Source of the DNA: Sphagnum compactum
Taxonomy: Eukaryota; Bryophyta; Sphagnopsida; Sphagnales
Length of the DNA: 64,000 bases
Assembly: GCA_965153455.1 (NCBI GenBank)
Contig: OZ234497.1
Coordinates: forward strand, 9,610,001 to 9,674,000
Reading direction: 5' to 3'
The notes under the pieces are model-generated. The model was not told the origin of the DNA. It worked only from the letters and a program-made list of their open reading frames with translations, and ran no database searches. Shown in pieces: positions 1 through 11,579 of this stretch. The position numbers and the translations under genes are program-made. Within the stretch, counting starts at the first letter, position 1. Each line of letters begins with the position of its first letter.

Positions 1-1611
1 AAATAATTTAATCAATGTTGAACTGGGCCAAGTATTATGGTATGGGAATATGAACATTCTTTTGGTAAGTGAAATTTAGTTGCATATCAATACACATGGC
101 GAAATATAATTACGAAAAATGTAGCAACTTACTTAAGTATTTAAGAAGTAAAATTAGGAGCAAAGAAATATTAAAATCTCCAAATTACTACCATTACTTC
201 AATTCTCATGGTTGTCGTTGAAGGCATGCCATGGACCACATTCAATGTGCAAGGAGCACTCTAAATCCTAAAAACTATGTGAAGCTTCAAACTCTTACAA
301 GAGAGACAATGTGATCCAAAAGTGGGAATAATTGGTAAGAAACATGATTATTGCAAAAGACAAACCAGTTTGGTCACATAGCACCCTAGGTAAGAAATTG
401 CATCTTATTGGGGACAATACGTGTAAACCCTAGGTATGCTGAATGGATCATACGAGGCTCTATGTGCATGACATGGTCATATGCTTTAACCATATTCACA
501 TATTAGGGATTCACCTACTCCAGTACAACACTGGTTAAAACTTCCCAACTTCATTACTTATGAGACATTTAACCTATTCTGTTGAACATTGGGAATTGGC
601 CATGCCCAAAAATCTCTCAAACTTGGGTTATAGTGTGGATAATTGAAGACGCCCATGTCATTGAATAATATGGTTTTGTGCCTTTAATTAACTATGGGCA
701 AGGAAGAATTTCAACCACATGTCAAATAGGTATGCCCTTGAATTATTTTATTCCGATATATATATGTGAAAGTTCAACTTTGGGCAAAGCTTATTGGAAA
801 AAAGTGTGCTGCTAATGGGAACTTGGGGGAAGCCTTTGGGAACTTGATGGGAATCCTTGGCAACTCGATGGGAACACATTGGCGACAAAATAAAATAAAT
901 AAAAAATTCCCCCCTAAGTGGATCTAAAGCAATTCACCCCCAAATTAAATTTGCACATACCTATAAGGTAATGGCATTTGGGTCCTACATTGCTTGCATA
1001 TTACACATTATAGAATATACATTTGAAACATTGTAAATAGTGGCAAGGGAAATTCTTAGTCACCCTCAAGTGGAAATGGGCTTTCTGTGTACCTATTCAG
1101 CATAGGTAGGCACTGAGGTTGTTACGTTCTCCACAATGGGCACCCACAAGCCACACAAAGCACTTCTTCACAAAAATTTCATCAAAGAAGATAAATTGAA
1201 ATGAAGTGATTTTGGGGGGTTTCCAATCACCAAGATTCAAAATAAAAATAATAATAATAATAATTGCCAGATTCTATATTTGGTTCAAGTAGTTAGTGAA
1301 AAACATAGAATGATGCTAAAATAATCATATCTTGGTTATAGCCAAATTTGGCTGAATCTTCCCATGGATGATGGTCACTTTGGCGACATCACAAAAAAAA
1401 AAACACTACTTATTTGGGTCTTGTGTGTTTGCAATGTCACCACTACCCACTTGACAAAGATCAGCCAACTAACAAGCCCATGCAGAGTTTCCATTGTGCA
1501 AGAAGTCTCCAAAGCACAAAGCCTGTGATAGAATGGTTGTGTCAGTCAGTCAGTCAACAGCTGGTTTCTCGTGTATTATCCCAATACACAATACTGACAG
1601 TGTTTTCTTGT
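1..1611. other. AT-rich intergenic DNA, no gene seen
   Basis: No reading frame here has protein-like composition or splice-site support. The stretch holds a few loosely repeated phrases of the type GGGAACTTGATGGGAA (about 820-880, echoed near 3465-3490) and an ATA/AAT run near 1240-1262. I see nothing else that can be supported. Confidence 0.6.
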
Positions 1612-1965
1612 AGCATCTCCCAACGGTGCTCAGTATGCAACCCTGCAAAAATATTTTTCACATCCAAGTTTAGTTATTTACTTTTTTGCAACCCCACCCA
1701 TAAAACTGAAACAGCAAATAGGTGGGGGACTACTAATAGCGAACCACCTGGACCAATCATTATGATAGGCCGATCAGAAGCACTCAGCAGCAGTCGGATC
1801 GTAGGTATATATTACTCTTTTGTGCAGGTGCCGTGTACCAGCCACCTCAAACTTTCCAATTATGCTGAGCCAAAATGATTTCCCTGAGCCAAACCGGCAT
1901 GATTTGACTTTTCTTCATCCAATTTTACTCTACAGGATCACATACTGAGCACCGCTGGAGATGCT
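1612..1965 (+). mobile_element. MITE-like element with ~25-bp terminal inverted repeats
   Basis: The left end (1612-1637) begins AGCATCTCC and runs to GGTGCTCAGTATG. The right end (1941-1965) is its reverse complement apart from a small difference (CAA versus AG) in the middle. The element is 354 bp and has no coding capacity; the 154-codon open frame across it (1414-1878) is incidental. A second, inverted copy at about 23235-23546 shares several internal blocks, for example the block around GCAACCCCACCCATAAAACT and the CTACTAATAGC segment. Non-autonomous DNA transposons have this structure. A clear target-site duplication is not visible (flanks TTCTTGT and CTTACAT), so I do not assign a superfamily. 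Confidence 0.75.
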
Positions 1966-3345
1966 CTTACATCATATACACACAACACCCAATAATATTT
2001 GTTATGTTAAATAATATTATTTTTCACAATAAATCACAAGTATTTTTCTTGTGTGTTGTGGTGATTAGTGATTACCTAGCATGATAATCTAAACTTGGAA
2101 TTGTGGCGGCTTCTTCTCCCACTAAAAACATCATCCCTCTCTCTCTCCTGCTAAAAATATTTGCAGTCAGAGAGAGTTAAGTTAGCTGGAGTCTCAAATG
2201 GCCACACCAAACACATACACAAATGGTCATAGGCTGTGGGGATGAACTGAAAATAGCAGACGTGTTTAGATATCACCTACTGTGGTGATGGAACAATTTT
2301 AGAACGCGACCAGAGTAGGGGGTCTCAGACACATCAGCTCTGAGCTTGGGTTAAGTTATGTTGTGCAGTCAAGTGTTAATGGGTAGTTCTCACATTTTTC
2401 TCTGAGAACAAACAGGCGGTTCTGGTTTCTTCTCATCGAGTTGTAAGAATTGATACCTTAAACCCTAAACCCTAGTCCAATTCTTTTCCCCAAAAAAAAT
2501 TTGATTTTATGAAGAACTGTCTGTTTAGGGTATCAAAAAATTTCAACCAGATCTCAATTTACAACAAGTTTTAAAACAATCGGTTGTTATCTCCAATGGG
2601 TTCTCACAAACTTCTTAATGAATTTATTCTACTCAAACAATGAGATGTACAATGTGCATTCCAAAATGTGCACTCAATTATATTCTCCAATTTAACGCAG
2701 TAATTTGTCGATTTTTTTGCTCAAAAGTGTGGGCATGCATTGATATAGTTGAGCCAAAGTGAAGTCCTTCTCATATTAATATGGGTACCAACATGGTGAG
2801 AGAGAATTAAAAACAATGTCAATCAATGTGATCCATTGAAATGAAAGCATTGAACTTTTGGTGTGATGCACAGTAATTGTGATGCACCCAAAACCAATAA
2901 AACCAAATTGTATGCTACCTACACCTAAAGTAGGTAGCCTTCTATTTCTAGACCTCTAAAACCCCTTTGCATTTTTTTAATACCTTGGGCAGTTTTCATT
3001 TTGTTCATTTTTTTATTTATAGGTCAATTCTCAAGTGAACAATCCTAATTGAAGTGAGAATTGAGGGGATCCAAAATCCTATTGTAATTTCTAATAAGGA
3101 CTACTCACAATTTTGATAAAGACTCACCATGACACAAACAAAGAAACAAAACAGGAGTGCTTATTATAAATTAGTGAGGGGTGTGCCCACTATTTTTTTT
3201 AAAAACATTGTTCAGAAGTAGCCTTTTGATTGGCCCACCACCAATATTCCTGGAACATGGGGCACTCCTCGACTTAAAAGCCTAAATATGCTTCCTTCCT
3301 CGCAAAATAAAAGCATGCTTTGTCATGCTCCCCTTTCCACACCCC
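1966..3345. other. Intergenic DNA with a double telo-box
   Basis: No gene is supported. The notable motif is a double plant telomere-type unit at 2460-2474 (AAACCCTAAACCCTA), which matches the telo-box found in many plant promoters and also interstitial telomere fragments. There are short inverted pairs such as CTACCTAC...GTAGGTAG (about 2915-2937) and a CT-rich patch near 2128-2150. Whether the telo-box marks a promoter cannot be decided, because no coding exon follows on either strand. Confidence 0.5.
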
Positions 3346-3356
3346 CCTTCCCCCCA

Positions 3357-3372
3357 CCCCCCCCCCCCCCCC
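3357..3372. repeat. Poly-C tract (16 C)
   Basis: An uninterrupted run of 16 C, preceded by further C-rich sequence from 3344. The opposite strand is a G-run able to form quadruplex structure. Homopolymers like this are also prone to length error in assembly. Confidence 0.85.
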
Positions 3373-3976
3373 TTTAAAAATTAAATACATGGAGGTTGAA
3401 CCCGAGCCAAACAATATGGGACAAAAAAATAAGTACTCTATTGAGAACATCTTAGAGAACAGTTTGGGAACATGATGGGAAATGTTGGTAATGGGATTGA
3501 GGCATATAATGTTTTTGTCTCAAACTTGACTCAATTTGTGAGTGACATTATTTGGAGTATTATGTGTGCATATGATGGACGGACATGTTTCATTCATAAA
3601 AGTACATGAACCATAGATGAGAAGTACAAATCCTCCCCCCAAGGAGCGAAGAAACTTTTAGTTTGAAATTTGAGTGTGCCCTCCTAAAAGGGCAGAGTCA
3701 TTTCGCACATGATGATGAGCTAGCTGCTTGTGGATAAAGGCAGCCATGGGCCAGAAGAGAAAGTGAAAGAACTACGAGTCCAACTTGAATTGCTACGAGT
3801 CAGATGTCAAAGACGGGTGACTGACTATTCTCAGAAAGTTAGAGAGTTCATCTCTTCCACACATCATAAGTAGTGCACCTCAGTCACTAGTCGATTTGTG
3901 GGAGATGACAGCTTTTTCGTTGTTGGAGATGGCAGGTTTTTTTTTGTTTTAGATCTTCTTTGTTATCGTTGATTGT

Positions 3977-4254
3977 CATTTTGTAAGTATGAGTCCTCTT
4001 TGCATAGATTCTTTATCTGATTTTGTTTTGGGTTGATTGTTTTGCTTTTGTTTTTTCTTTGGGTTGTGTCTACTTGTGTTCTTTTTTGCCTTGTCCTTTT
4101 GATGGATGGGTTCCCATCTTTCATTTTTATCATTTTGTAACTATGAGTCCTCTTTGCATAGATTCTTTATCTGATTTTTTTTTTGGGTTGTGTCTACTTG
4201 TGTTCTTTTTTGCCTTGTACTTTTGATGGATGGGTTCCCATCCTTCATTTTTAT
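3977..4254. repeat. Imperfect tandem duplication, two copies
   Basis: Copy 1 (3977-4130) and copy 2 (4131-4254) start with CATTTTGTAA and share the blocks TATGAGTCCTCTTTGCATAG, GGGTTGTGTCTACTTGTG and GATGGATGGGTTCCCATC. Copy 2 lacks about 30 bp present in copy 1. The open frame at 4023-4226 is a low-complexity translation of this repeat and is not a gene. Confidence 0.85.
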
Positions 4255-5512
4255 TTGCAGGCAGGGGTTTTCTTAGTTTGGAGGGGATGGAGTGAGAATA
4301 ATTGAGAATCAGAACTTCTTTACATAATAATAATATATTATCAGGCCATGTGATCTGGAAACAAATTACAGAAAAGCTTTTTTGTTTGCAAGTGGGGAAA
4401 AAAAAAGCCTTTTTAAAAAAACCTCTAGGAAGAAAGAACTTTAGATATAATAATAATATTATTATTACTATTATTATTTAAATATATATTTTTAGAGGAT
4501 TTAGTTGCTTTAAAGACAATCCATAAGTGCTAAAGGAAACCTTTTTTTCTCAGCTCATCATCCCCCTCAAGATTTTAAATTTATTTTTCAGGGGAAGGTC
4601 TTACTTACCCTGCAAGGTGGCACTAAAAGGAAAAGAAAAGAAAAAGAAAGAAATATCAGCAATATCTTTCTCCTTCACATGCTGTTGACCAGAAGATCTG
4701 GGTAAGACAAAGAAGGGGGTCATCTTCACTGGGTACCTACGTCTGCCCCATGGCTCGTACTACTCTTGGGTTTGGGGGAGGCGGCGGGGAGGTTTAGGGT
4801 TTAGGTAGGGGGAGGTTTCCTCCCTTCCTTTCTCAGTTAGGAAGTCACTAGGTGAATTTCTAGAATGTATTATACTTTGAACCCCCCAAACTCAATTAGT
4901 GGCTATTGTGTTGAGTCCACCCTCGCTCGAAGAATTTAAAAAAACAAAAAAAAAGGGAAAGGAGGAAAAAAAAAAACCTAAAAGCAAAGGAACACCATAT
5001 CATATAGATGGGCTTTAGAGAACCCTAATATGGAGATACCTTACACCTTTGCAAACAAGATAATAAGAAGAGTAAACCATCACCACTTTGGATAGGAGTT
5101 TTATTAGAATAATACCAAATCAAAAGTAATAAGATCAAGATAGATAGGCAATAAATAGTATATAGATAACCAAACGTCCTAATATTCTATGTGCGGATAA
5201 CTTTGGAGGGTTTGGGGCGTGGGGTTTTAAGAAATAGTAAGCTTTCCAGCCTTGCATGCTTCTAGAGAATGTGAGCTGTTTGCCCCCACCTCCCCTTCCC
5301 CTCCCCCAAACACACCTTCCACTCTTGAACACAGAGATAAAAATAGTGAAAGCCAAAAAATGTTTAGTACACTAAGGCGTACCCGAAGGTGGTACCCCAT
5401 TGAAGCCAAAAGGTACGTACTAGCCACGGAAATAATTTTATTTTTTATGCACGATGAATAAAACCCCGAACTTTGGGGAAAATGTTCCCCCCATAGAGCC
5501 TTTTAGGCCTTT
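4255..5512. other. Intergenic DNA, no gene seen
   Basis: The stretch contains AT-rich microsatellite-like sequence (4449-4490), a TTTAGGGTTTAGG telo-box-like motif (about 4792-4805) inside a G-rich patch, and A-rich tracts (4936-4978). Short open frames between 5135 and 5461 overlap each other on both strands and look like composition artefacts. Confidence 0.5.
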
Positions 5513-5536
5513 CCCCCCCCCCCCCCCCCCCCCCCC
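5513..5536. repeat. Poly-C tract (24 C)
   Basis: Twenty-four consecutive C, flanked by TT and ACCA. It is the longest homopolymer C run in the window; the complementary strand is a G24 tract. Exact length should be treated as uncertain. Confidence 0.9.
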
Positions 5537-5804
5537 ACCACTTGGAAAAGAAAAACCCTAAAATTAGGCCACTTGCAACTTGCAGCAAGAGGAGGAAGAA
5601 CAGTATCTTTTTTAAGCATAGCAAAATCCAATTTCCAAAAGTCACAGACTGGATTTTGCTATTAATAAAAATATATTTTATGCCTGGTTGGTTGTGTGGG
5701 CGGGATTCTAATTTTGGAACTTTCTGGAATCTCTCTCTTTTTATCTCATCTCTCTACCCAAATTTCACAAACAGGTTGCAAAACTTATTACAGTTTACTC
5801 CCTG

Positions 5805-5998
5805 ATCGGATTCGGCAACAAACTGCCCAATAATTTAAATAAATTTGTAATCTTAGCTTCCACACTTGGTTTTTTAATTTTGAAAATTTCAGCCGGTAAT
5901 GGTCGGATTCAATAACAAACTGCCCAATAATTAATTAAATTTGTAATCTTAGCTATGGCACTTGGTTTTTTCATTCTGAAATTTTCAGCAGGTAATAG
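5805..5998. repeat. Tandem duplication, ~97-bp unit, two copies
   Basis: Two adjacent copies (5805-5901 and 5902-5998) share CAACAAACTGCCCAATAATT (first copy reads GGCAACAAACTG, second AATAACAAACTG), TTTGTAATCTTAGCT and the tail TTTCAGC(C/A)GGTAATRGTC. No coding sense is visible. Confidence 0.85.
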
Positions 5999-6269
5999 TC
6001 ACCAATTTTCCTACCTATATGTAACGGCCTACTTTACATAAGGGTTATGGAGGTGAAACCAGATATTAACAGAGTTGAGGTTCATCCAGTGGATAGTGTG
6101 CTGGTTGGTGGGCGATAACATACTCTGGCTGCAAATTTGATCATCCATGTGATTATACAGAGGCAGTTTCCACAGTAATCAACAGAACCCAGCAAAACTT
6201 TATTTATAAGCACACCACAGATGCAAGAAATGTGCAAAGGTATTGGAAAGTAAAAAGGAGAAGTTAAAG

Positions 6270-6830
6270 GACATCAAGTCAGCACAACCTAGATGTCAAA
6301 ATCTCTCCCTTTCAACAACCGACCACCAAGATAGGAAGAGGAGGGCCTTGTAGCCCTTTGAAGCTCCAAATGGCATTAGCACAATTGTGTAAAAACGCAT
6401 CAACTTGTTTGTGGAGGCATCCAAAAACCTCAATTGGGAGGAATTGATTAATGGGGTGTTGCTCATGGTAGGTCCTTTCTTTGGCTTGCATAGCATCTGA
6501 AGCATCTGAAGCAACAACTCTTTGAGTTGTGCAAGATCAAGGAAGTAAATCTACATGCGTTGCATCAACAATGACAACATTAACTAGGGTGTGAATGCAA
6601 TCTTTGGTGAACACAATGTCAACTCATCAACAGGATGAGTTGAACGTGACTGAAGGAAGCACATGTAGTTGTTCTCGTCCCACTTGAAAACCTACATTTT
6701 GTGCAATGGAAGCAAAGATGTCACAAACTCCATCATGGGTTCTTGTGCGCTCTTTACCATGGGTGCAACGTAAGAGGTGGATACCTTAGGGTCAAAGGGG
6801 TGTGTGCACACACATCGAGAGAGCCCTATA
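6270..6830 (-). pseudogene. Decayed repeat-type ORF, possible retroelement relic
   Basis: Reading the minus strand from about 6830 down to 6300, several fragments are protein-like but split by stops and frame changes: one with DPKVSTSYVAPMVKSAQEP, then CIHTLVNVVIVDATHVDLLP, then NQFLPIEVFGCLHKQVDAF followed by LHNCANAIWSFKG. The last two lie in one frame interrupted by a stop. From memory, this style (FLPLAxEVFGCLHKQ.. and CANAIW) resembles the terminal part of repeat-encoded reverse-transcriptase-like ORFs predicted many times in non-flowering plant genomes; I could not check this. The longest continuous frame (6296-6517, minus) is a different frame and probably spurious. Confidence 0.4.
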
Positions 6831-9800
6831 ATTGAAGGATGTGGTAGTCCTAGTCATGTCCAAAGCACTGTGGAAATTGGGGAAAATAGTCGAAAGGTTG
6901 GGAAGATTAATCGAACCATCAATTAGGCGTTCGCCCCAAGGCTCGAACATGATAAAATTTGAACATGATGGGCTTTAGGTATAATGTCAAAAAGCATGTT
7001 AAAAAAGGTATGATGGTGTAAACGCTCTAAAATGGAATCCTAAAGTTGAACCATTTGATGCTCAATGAATTGTTCAAGAGGAAAAAGACACACATGTGAT
7101 GGGGGCAATAGAAGGTCACATGTCATCTTAAGGTGTTGTTGGAAAGGGAAAGTGTTGTTATCAACCCACGTTAGGGCTTCAAGAAGGAAGGTATGTTGAT
7201 CAACCATAAACCTAACAACTATGATTGATGTTCAACACTTCCCCCACGGCAATGAGACGAATTCGTTTTTAAAGTTTGGTTATGGCTAAATTGTGGGTTG
7301 TTCCAAGGACATGTGTAATTCAACATGGAATGTGACCTTATGCAATATTAAAAGAAAGTTGAAACAATTGCGAAAATCCACTCATAAAATCTTATGGGAG
7401 AAAATAATCTCGAAAAAATTCAAAAACCATCCCAAAACGACCATTTGCAAATAAATGCGGCATGCATTAGAATGCCAATTTGAAGGAGTTTAATGAAAGC
7501 TTGAAGTCTTGATCCGGTTCGTAGTCTTTTAAGAAACAAGAAAAAACCATTTGATTCAAAATGTAGAATGGTGAAAATTACGGTGGTGTTAAAGGAAATG
7601 GGTGTAGGAAAAAATGGTGCCAAAGTTTGAACTGCCTAAAAGTATTCACTAACACGTCCAAGGACTAAACTACAAAGAAGGCCATTATGAGTTAGAGGAT
7701 CATGTTTGCGAAGAAACATTGAACTCGAATTTGTTGCCAAGGCTTGGGCCCAGAAGAATTCTTCCTGCATGTTTTTTCAATCACCCGCTAGAAAGGGTTT
7801 GAATTGGATCCGCATTTTTTTATGTTTAGTAGTTCTGCCCTGAGGGGGCAAAAAAAAACACCATTATGATGAGCAAATGCCAAGCTGCAACATCATAGGG
7901 GTTTATGTGCCAACTTATTCAATGAAAAATGAAATGCCACTTGTACATCATGTTGTAAAGTAGTAAGGATGTGGTTATAGAATTGAGGATGATGAAAACC
8001 TAAATGGAAAGACCCAAGGACATCCAATGTTGAAACCCAAACCTAGGTAAATGCATGCGAGGTGGAATAGGGGAAAATATTGCATTAGGATGGTCACATG
8101 GGTTTGGATTAGATGAATTGGATGCTTGGCAAGAACGCTAGTGAAAGGTTAACCCTTGAAGAGTAAACTGACACCCACAAGTGGGGTAAGAGGTTCTAGG
8201 TAGAAGTTGTGTGCGTGATTGGGAAATGGGGGTAGGTTGTGGGGTTTGATCATGAACAACTTAGGGGTTGGTGTAATAGATGGGGGAAAAGGTCCCATAT
8301 GTGCATATTGACAGGGATTGGGAAAATGTAAGGTTGGGCCCTTAGATTTGCATGAAGGACTGGGGGTCGGTAAAGGGAATTAGTAGGTGGCACTTAGGTT
8401 GTTAAGATGATAGGGGAAGGTAATGGGTGGTGTGTGTTGTGCATAGGAAATGAGATGGGGAAAAAGTATGTGGTGACATGGGAAATGGAAAATGGGTGAT
8501 GGGAATTACAAAATTCAGTGTGACATGGTGAACTAAGGGACCTGGGACGTTTTGTGCCCCGCTTTTTAAAAACTACCTACCTATATTGGGTAATGTTAAA
8601 TCTAGAAAAATAACCACACAAAAATTAAACTGGTGAAAAGGAAAAAGATGGAGAACCACCAAGAATTTCCTAGCGAGGGCGTTATGCCAATGATAAACCC
8701 TATTTTTGTTATAACTATTGTTAAACTTTATCACCACTATTTTACAAAATTCAACACCACCTATACACATTACCACCAAAATATTATAATTGCCATGTCT
8801 TTTTCCTAGTCCTAAAAGACTTGAGAACTTGTCATACTAAAGTTTCCTAGAAAACCATTTTCAGTGGACTAGTTATCTTCATAGCGAGGTTTTAAAAAAA
8901 AAACAAAATCCATTTAGGTGGCTGGTTATAAAAAAATAGTTGTCACTTTTGTTAGGCTTTTCTTGTTTCGCCCATGCTTGTGGGTAGCCCAAGCCAAAGC
9001 AAACAATTGTTTGATGTTGGCAACATGCAACAAGGGATTTGGGAATAATATGAGGCTTGCTGATACAAAAGCCCAAGCACATGACACACACACAAACGAT
9101 TTTTGTTACATGAAAAACAATGACGTTGGAAAAAGTTGATCATAAAGAAAATGAAGGTGGTAACAGTCGCAATGTTGCAAGGTCATGTGACACCTAAACT
9201 TTTGAAGATTCAACCTGGAATGGGTTTTTGACATTTTCTTTTATCCCCTTGCCCATGAAATTAACCCCACAAATATTCTAAGGGTTATGTGACGTACTAC
9301 ATTAAAAACCAAACCTTTAATTACAGACAAAAAAACATTCACATGTTCCATCTACTATTTGGACACCTAACTGGATTCCTCACCCTACTTCAAGTCTTTT
9401 ACTTAGTAAACTCTACCGCACTCTTAAGAAAAGGGAAAACCACAAAGTATCGACAAGATTTTTGACCTTGTTCTTGAAAATCTAAACTATTAACCTCAAC
9501 CTGTCAAATTTGTGCTTTAGATTTGGTACCTCTTCCTACCAATAATAGTCCTAAACTTCATGTAGTTTTAGGCACATGATTGAAGATGGATATTCTATCA
9601 ATTCTAGATTGTTTTTTGAGATTATTTTGTTGTGTTAGTAAAGTAAGCTTATTATTGTGAAATTGCTACCTACTAATTCAACCCCATCAAAGTGAACGTG
9701 TTCAACTCACCATGTAGCATGGATGATGTATGGATAGGAAAAACTTTTTTTCATTGTCTCCTTATTTCATAATTAACTACAGCAGTTAGCCATGTATCAA

Positions 9801-9961
9801 CCAGTGTTGTCTTCGTATTGACAATTAATTTAACTGGGTGAACTATTGGCTTTAGCTTCAATTTCATACCAATATGTTCTAGTTATTCAAATTTTTGCTC
9901 CTTGATATGGTTGGAAGCAATGTTGGTTGATTTTCATTGAAACCTCAATCAATTTTTAGAC
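6831..9961. other. Intergenic, repeat-like DNA without a recognisable gene
   Basis: No splice-supported or family-like coding frame was found. From about 8050 to 8530 the plus strand is rich in GGGG/TGGG words (for example GGTTGTGGGGTTTG), giving a purine-rich patch. Open frames near 8573-9143 overlap on both strands and have no protein-like pattern. The stretch may be old transposon DNA, but I cannot name a family. Confidence 0.4.
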
Positions 9962-10032
9962 CAATTTTCAAATCACTTCTCACAAGGATAACTGATTGGT
10001 ATCACCAAAGGTGATAATCAGTTTGAAAATTG
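9962..10032. repeat. Nested fold-back (imperfect hairpin)
   Basis: The inner arms ATCACC (10001-10006) and GGTGAT (10010-10015) are separated by AAA and extend outward to ACTGATT...AATCAGT. The outer arms CAATTTTCAAA and TTTGAAAATTG enclose these, with an 18-nt one-sided bulge. The whole could fold as a roughly 70-nt stem-loop. No function is implied by the sequence alone. Confidence 0.55.
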
Positions 10033-10289
10033 AATTGACATCTCACCCAAAGGATAAGCAATTTCTTTTTAAATTTGAGAACCAAGTCAATTATATTAGA
10101 AAACTAAAACCTAGTTTACATATTAGTAGTTAGATTACGTTAGTTTTGGGCTAAGGTTAGTAGATAGATAAGTTTCATTGTTAGGTGGGAAGCCTAGGTG
10201 GTGCCCATTGATATAAAAACCTTTTTGGGGTTAACTGTTCTTAATCATAAATTATTATTTTTCATGTATGTGTTTGTTATCTTGTGTTG

Positions 10290-10790
10290 TTACTTTGCAT
10301 CATTCTTTTGCATTACTTGCGTTGCTCCCTTGTGTTGTTAATGTTGCTAATTTATTCCATTGTTGGTGTTATTATTGTTAATTCATGATGGTGTTGATGA
10401 TGTTGGTTCATCGTGTTGTTGGTGTTCTTAGTTTGTCACGTTGTTGGTGCTATTGATGTAATATGTCATGTTGTTAGTGTTGTTCGTTTGTCATCTTGCT
10501 AGTGGTGTTATTGGGTCATTATGTTATTGGTGGTGTTGTTGGTTTGTCATGTTATTGGTGTTATTGTTGTTTCATCACATTGCCAGTGTTGTTGGTTTGT
10601 TGCGTTGTTGGTGTTGATGTTTATTTGTTGAGTTGTTCATGTTATTGCTAAATCATTGCATTGTTGGTGTTGTTGTTGATTTGTCACAATGTTAGTGTTG
10701 ATGTCGATTGGTCGCATTGATGGTGCTATTACTAGTTTGTTTTATTACTAATCTTGTTATTGTTTCATTGCATTATTCCGAAGTACTCAC
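10290..10790. repeat. Degenerate GTT/GGT-rich tandem array
   Basis: The stretch is built from variants of TTGTTGGTGTTGTTGGTTTG with interspersed TCATGTTATTGGTG phrases, repeating at irregular spacing of about 30-45 bp. Later positions (to about 11010) contain weaker echoes. It has the look of an old minisatellite grown from a GTT microsatellite. Confidence 0.7.
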
Positions 10791-11167
10791 TTAAAACCCC
10801 TTGTGTTATTGTTCCTTTGCATTGCTAGTTACTACTTCTATTGCATGTGTTTAGGTGAGGTACTACCCCCATCACATCACCTTGTAGCTGGCAAATTAGT
10901 GGTTTGTCATGTTACAATACATCTCCCATCACCAAGTACCCACCATTGCCATTTATCCTTTCTAGTGATGTTATTGGTTTGTTGCATTGGTGTTACTATT
11001 GGTTTGTTGTGTTTCTTACGCCATGGTGATTTGTACTACCCCCTTACATTGCCTTATGCAAGTGGTGGAACTTTTATGCGATAAAAATAAAAAGAAAAAA
11101 AACTAAGTCTTTCCATTTGTTTGTTAAAATAGATTATTTGTTTCTTTCCATTTTTACTTGGTTTATA

Positions 11168-11192
11168 TGTGTGTGTGTGTGTGTGTGTGTGT
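11168..11192. repeat. (TG)n microsatellite
   Basis: About twelve uninterrupted TG dinucleotides, followed directly by a run of T. Confidence 0.9.
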
Positions 11193-11579
11193 TTTTTTTT
11201 CTTAAATGGGTTTTTTGGGAACAATTCTTAAAGGAGTCCAACATTAATATTTGCATCTACTTGCAAAAAAATTGATGAAAATTTTGAATAATTTGTAAAT
11301 TATTTTGTAGATGTTTCTATTTTAGGTTGTAAGCCAAATTTTGGTGTTTTGGTTTATCACACATTTGTTTGGATTTTTGTCTCCATCTCAAAGTTTTTTT
11401 TAAAATTGAAAATGGTTTAATCTTTTGAAAATGAAAATATGATAAATGAAAACACATGTGAAGTGTTCATGAATGATGTCATGGAAGAAAAATGTTTAAA
11501 AAAATGTGAAATAAACCCCAATTTGTAATCAAAACTTCGAAAATTAAAAAAATTACACACTCAATGAGCAATTTAAAAA

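Noticed and set aside
1414-1878. 154-codon open frame on the plus strand
   Set aside because: It starts at a TTG, runs into the MITE-like element and has no protein-like pattern.
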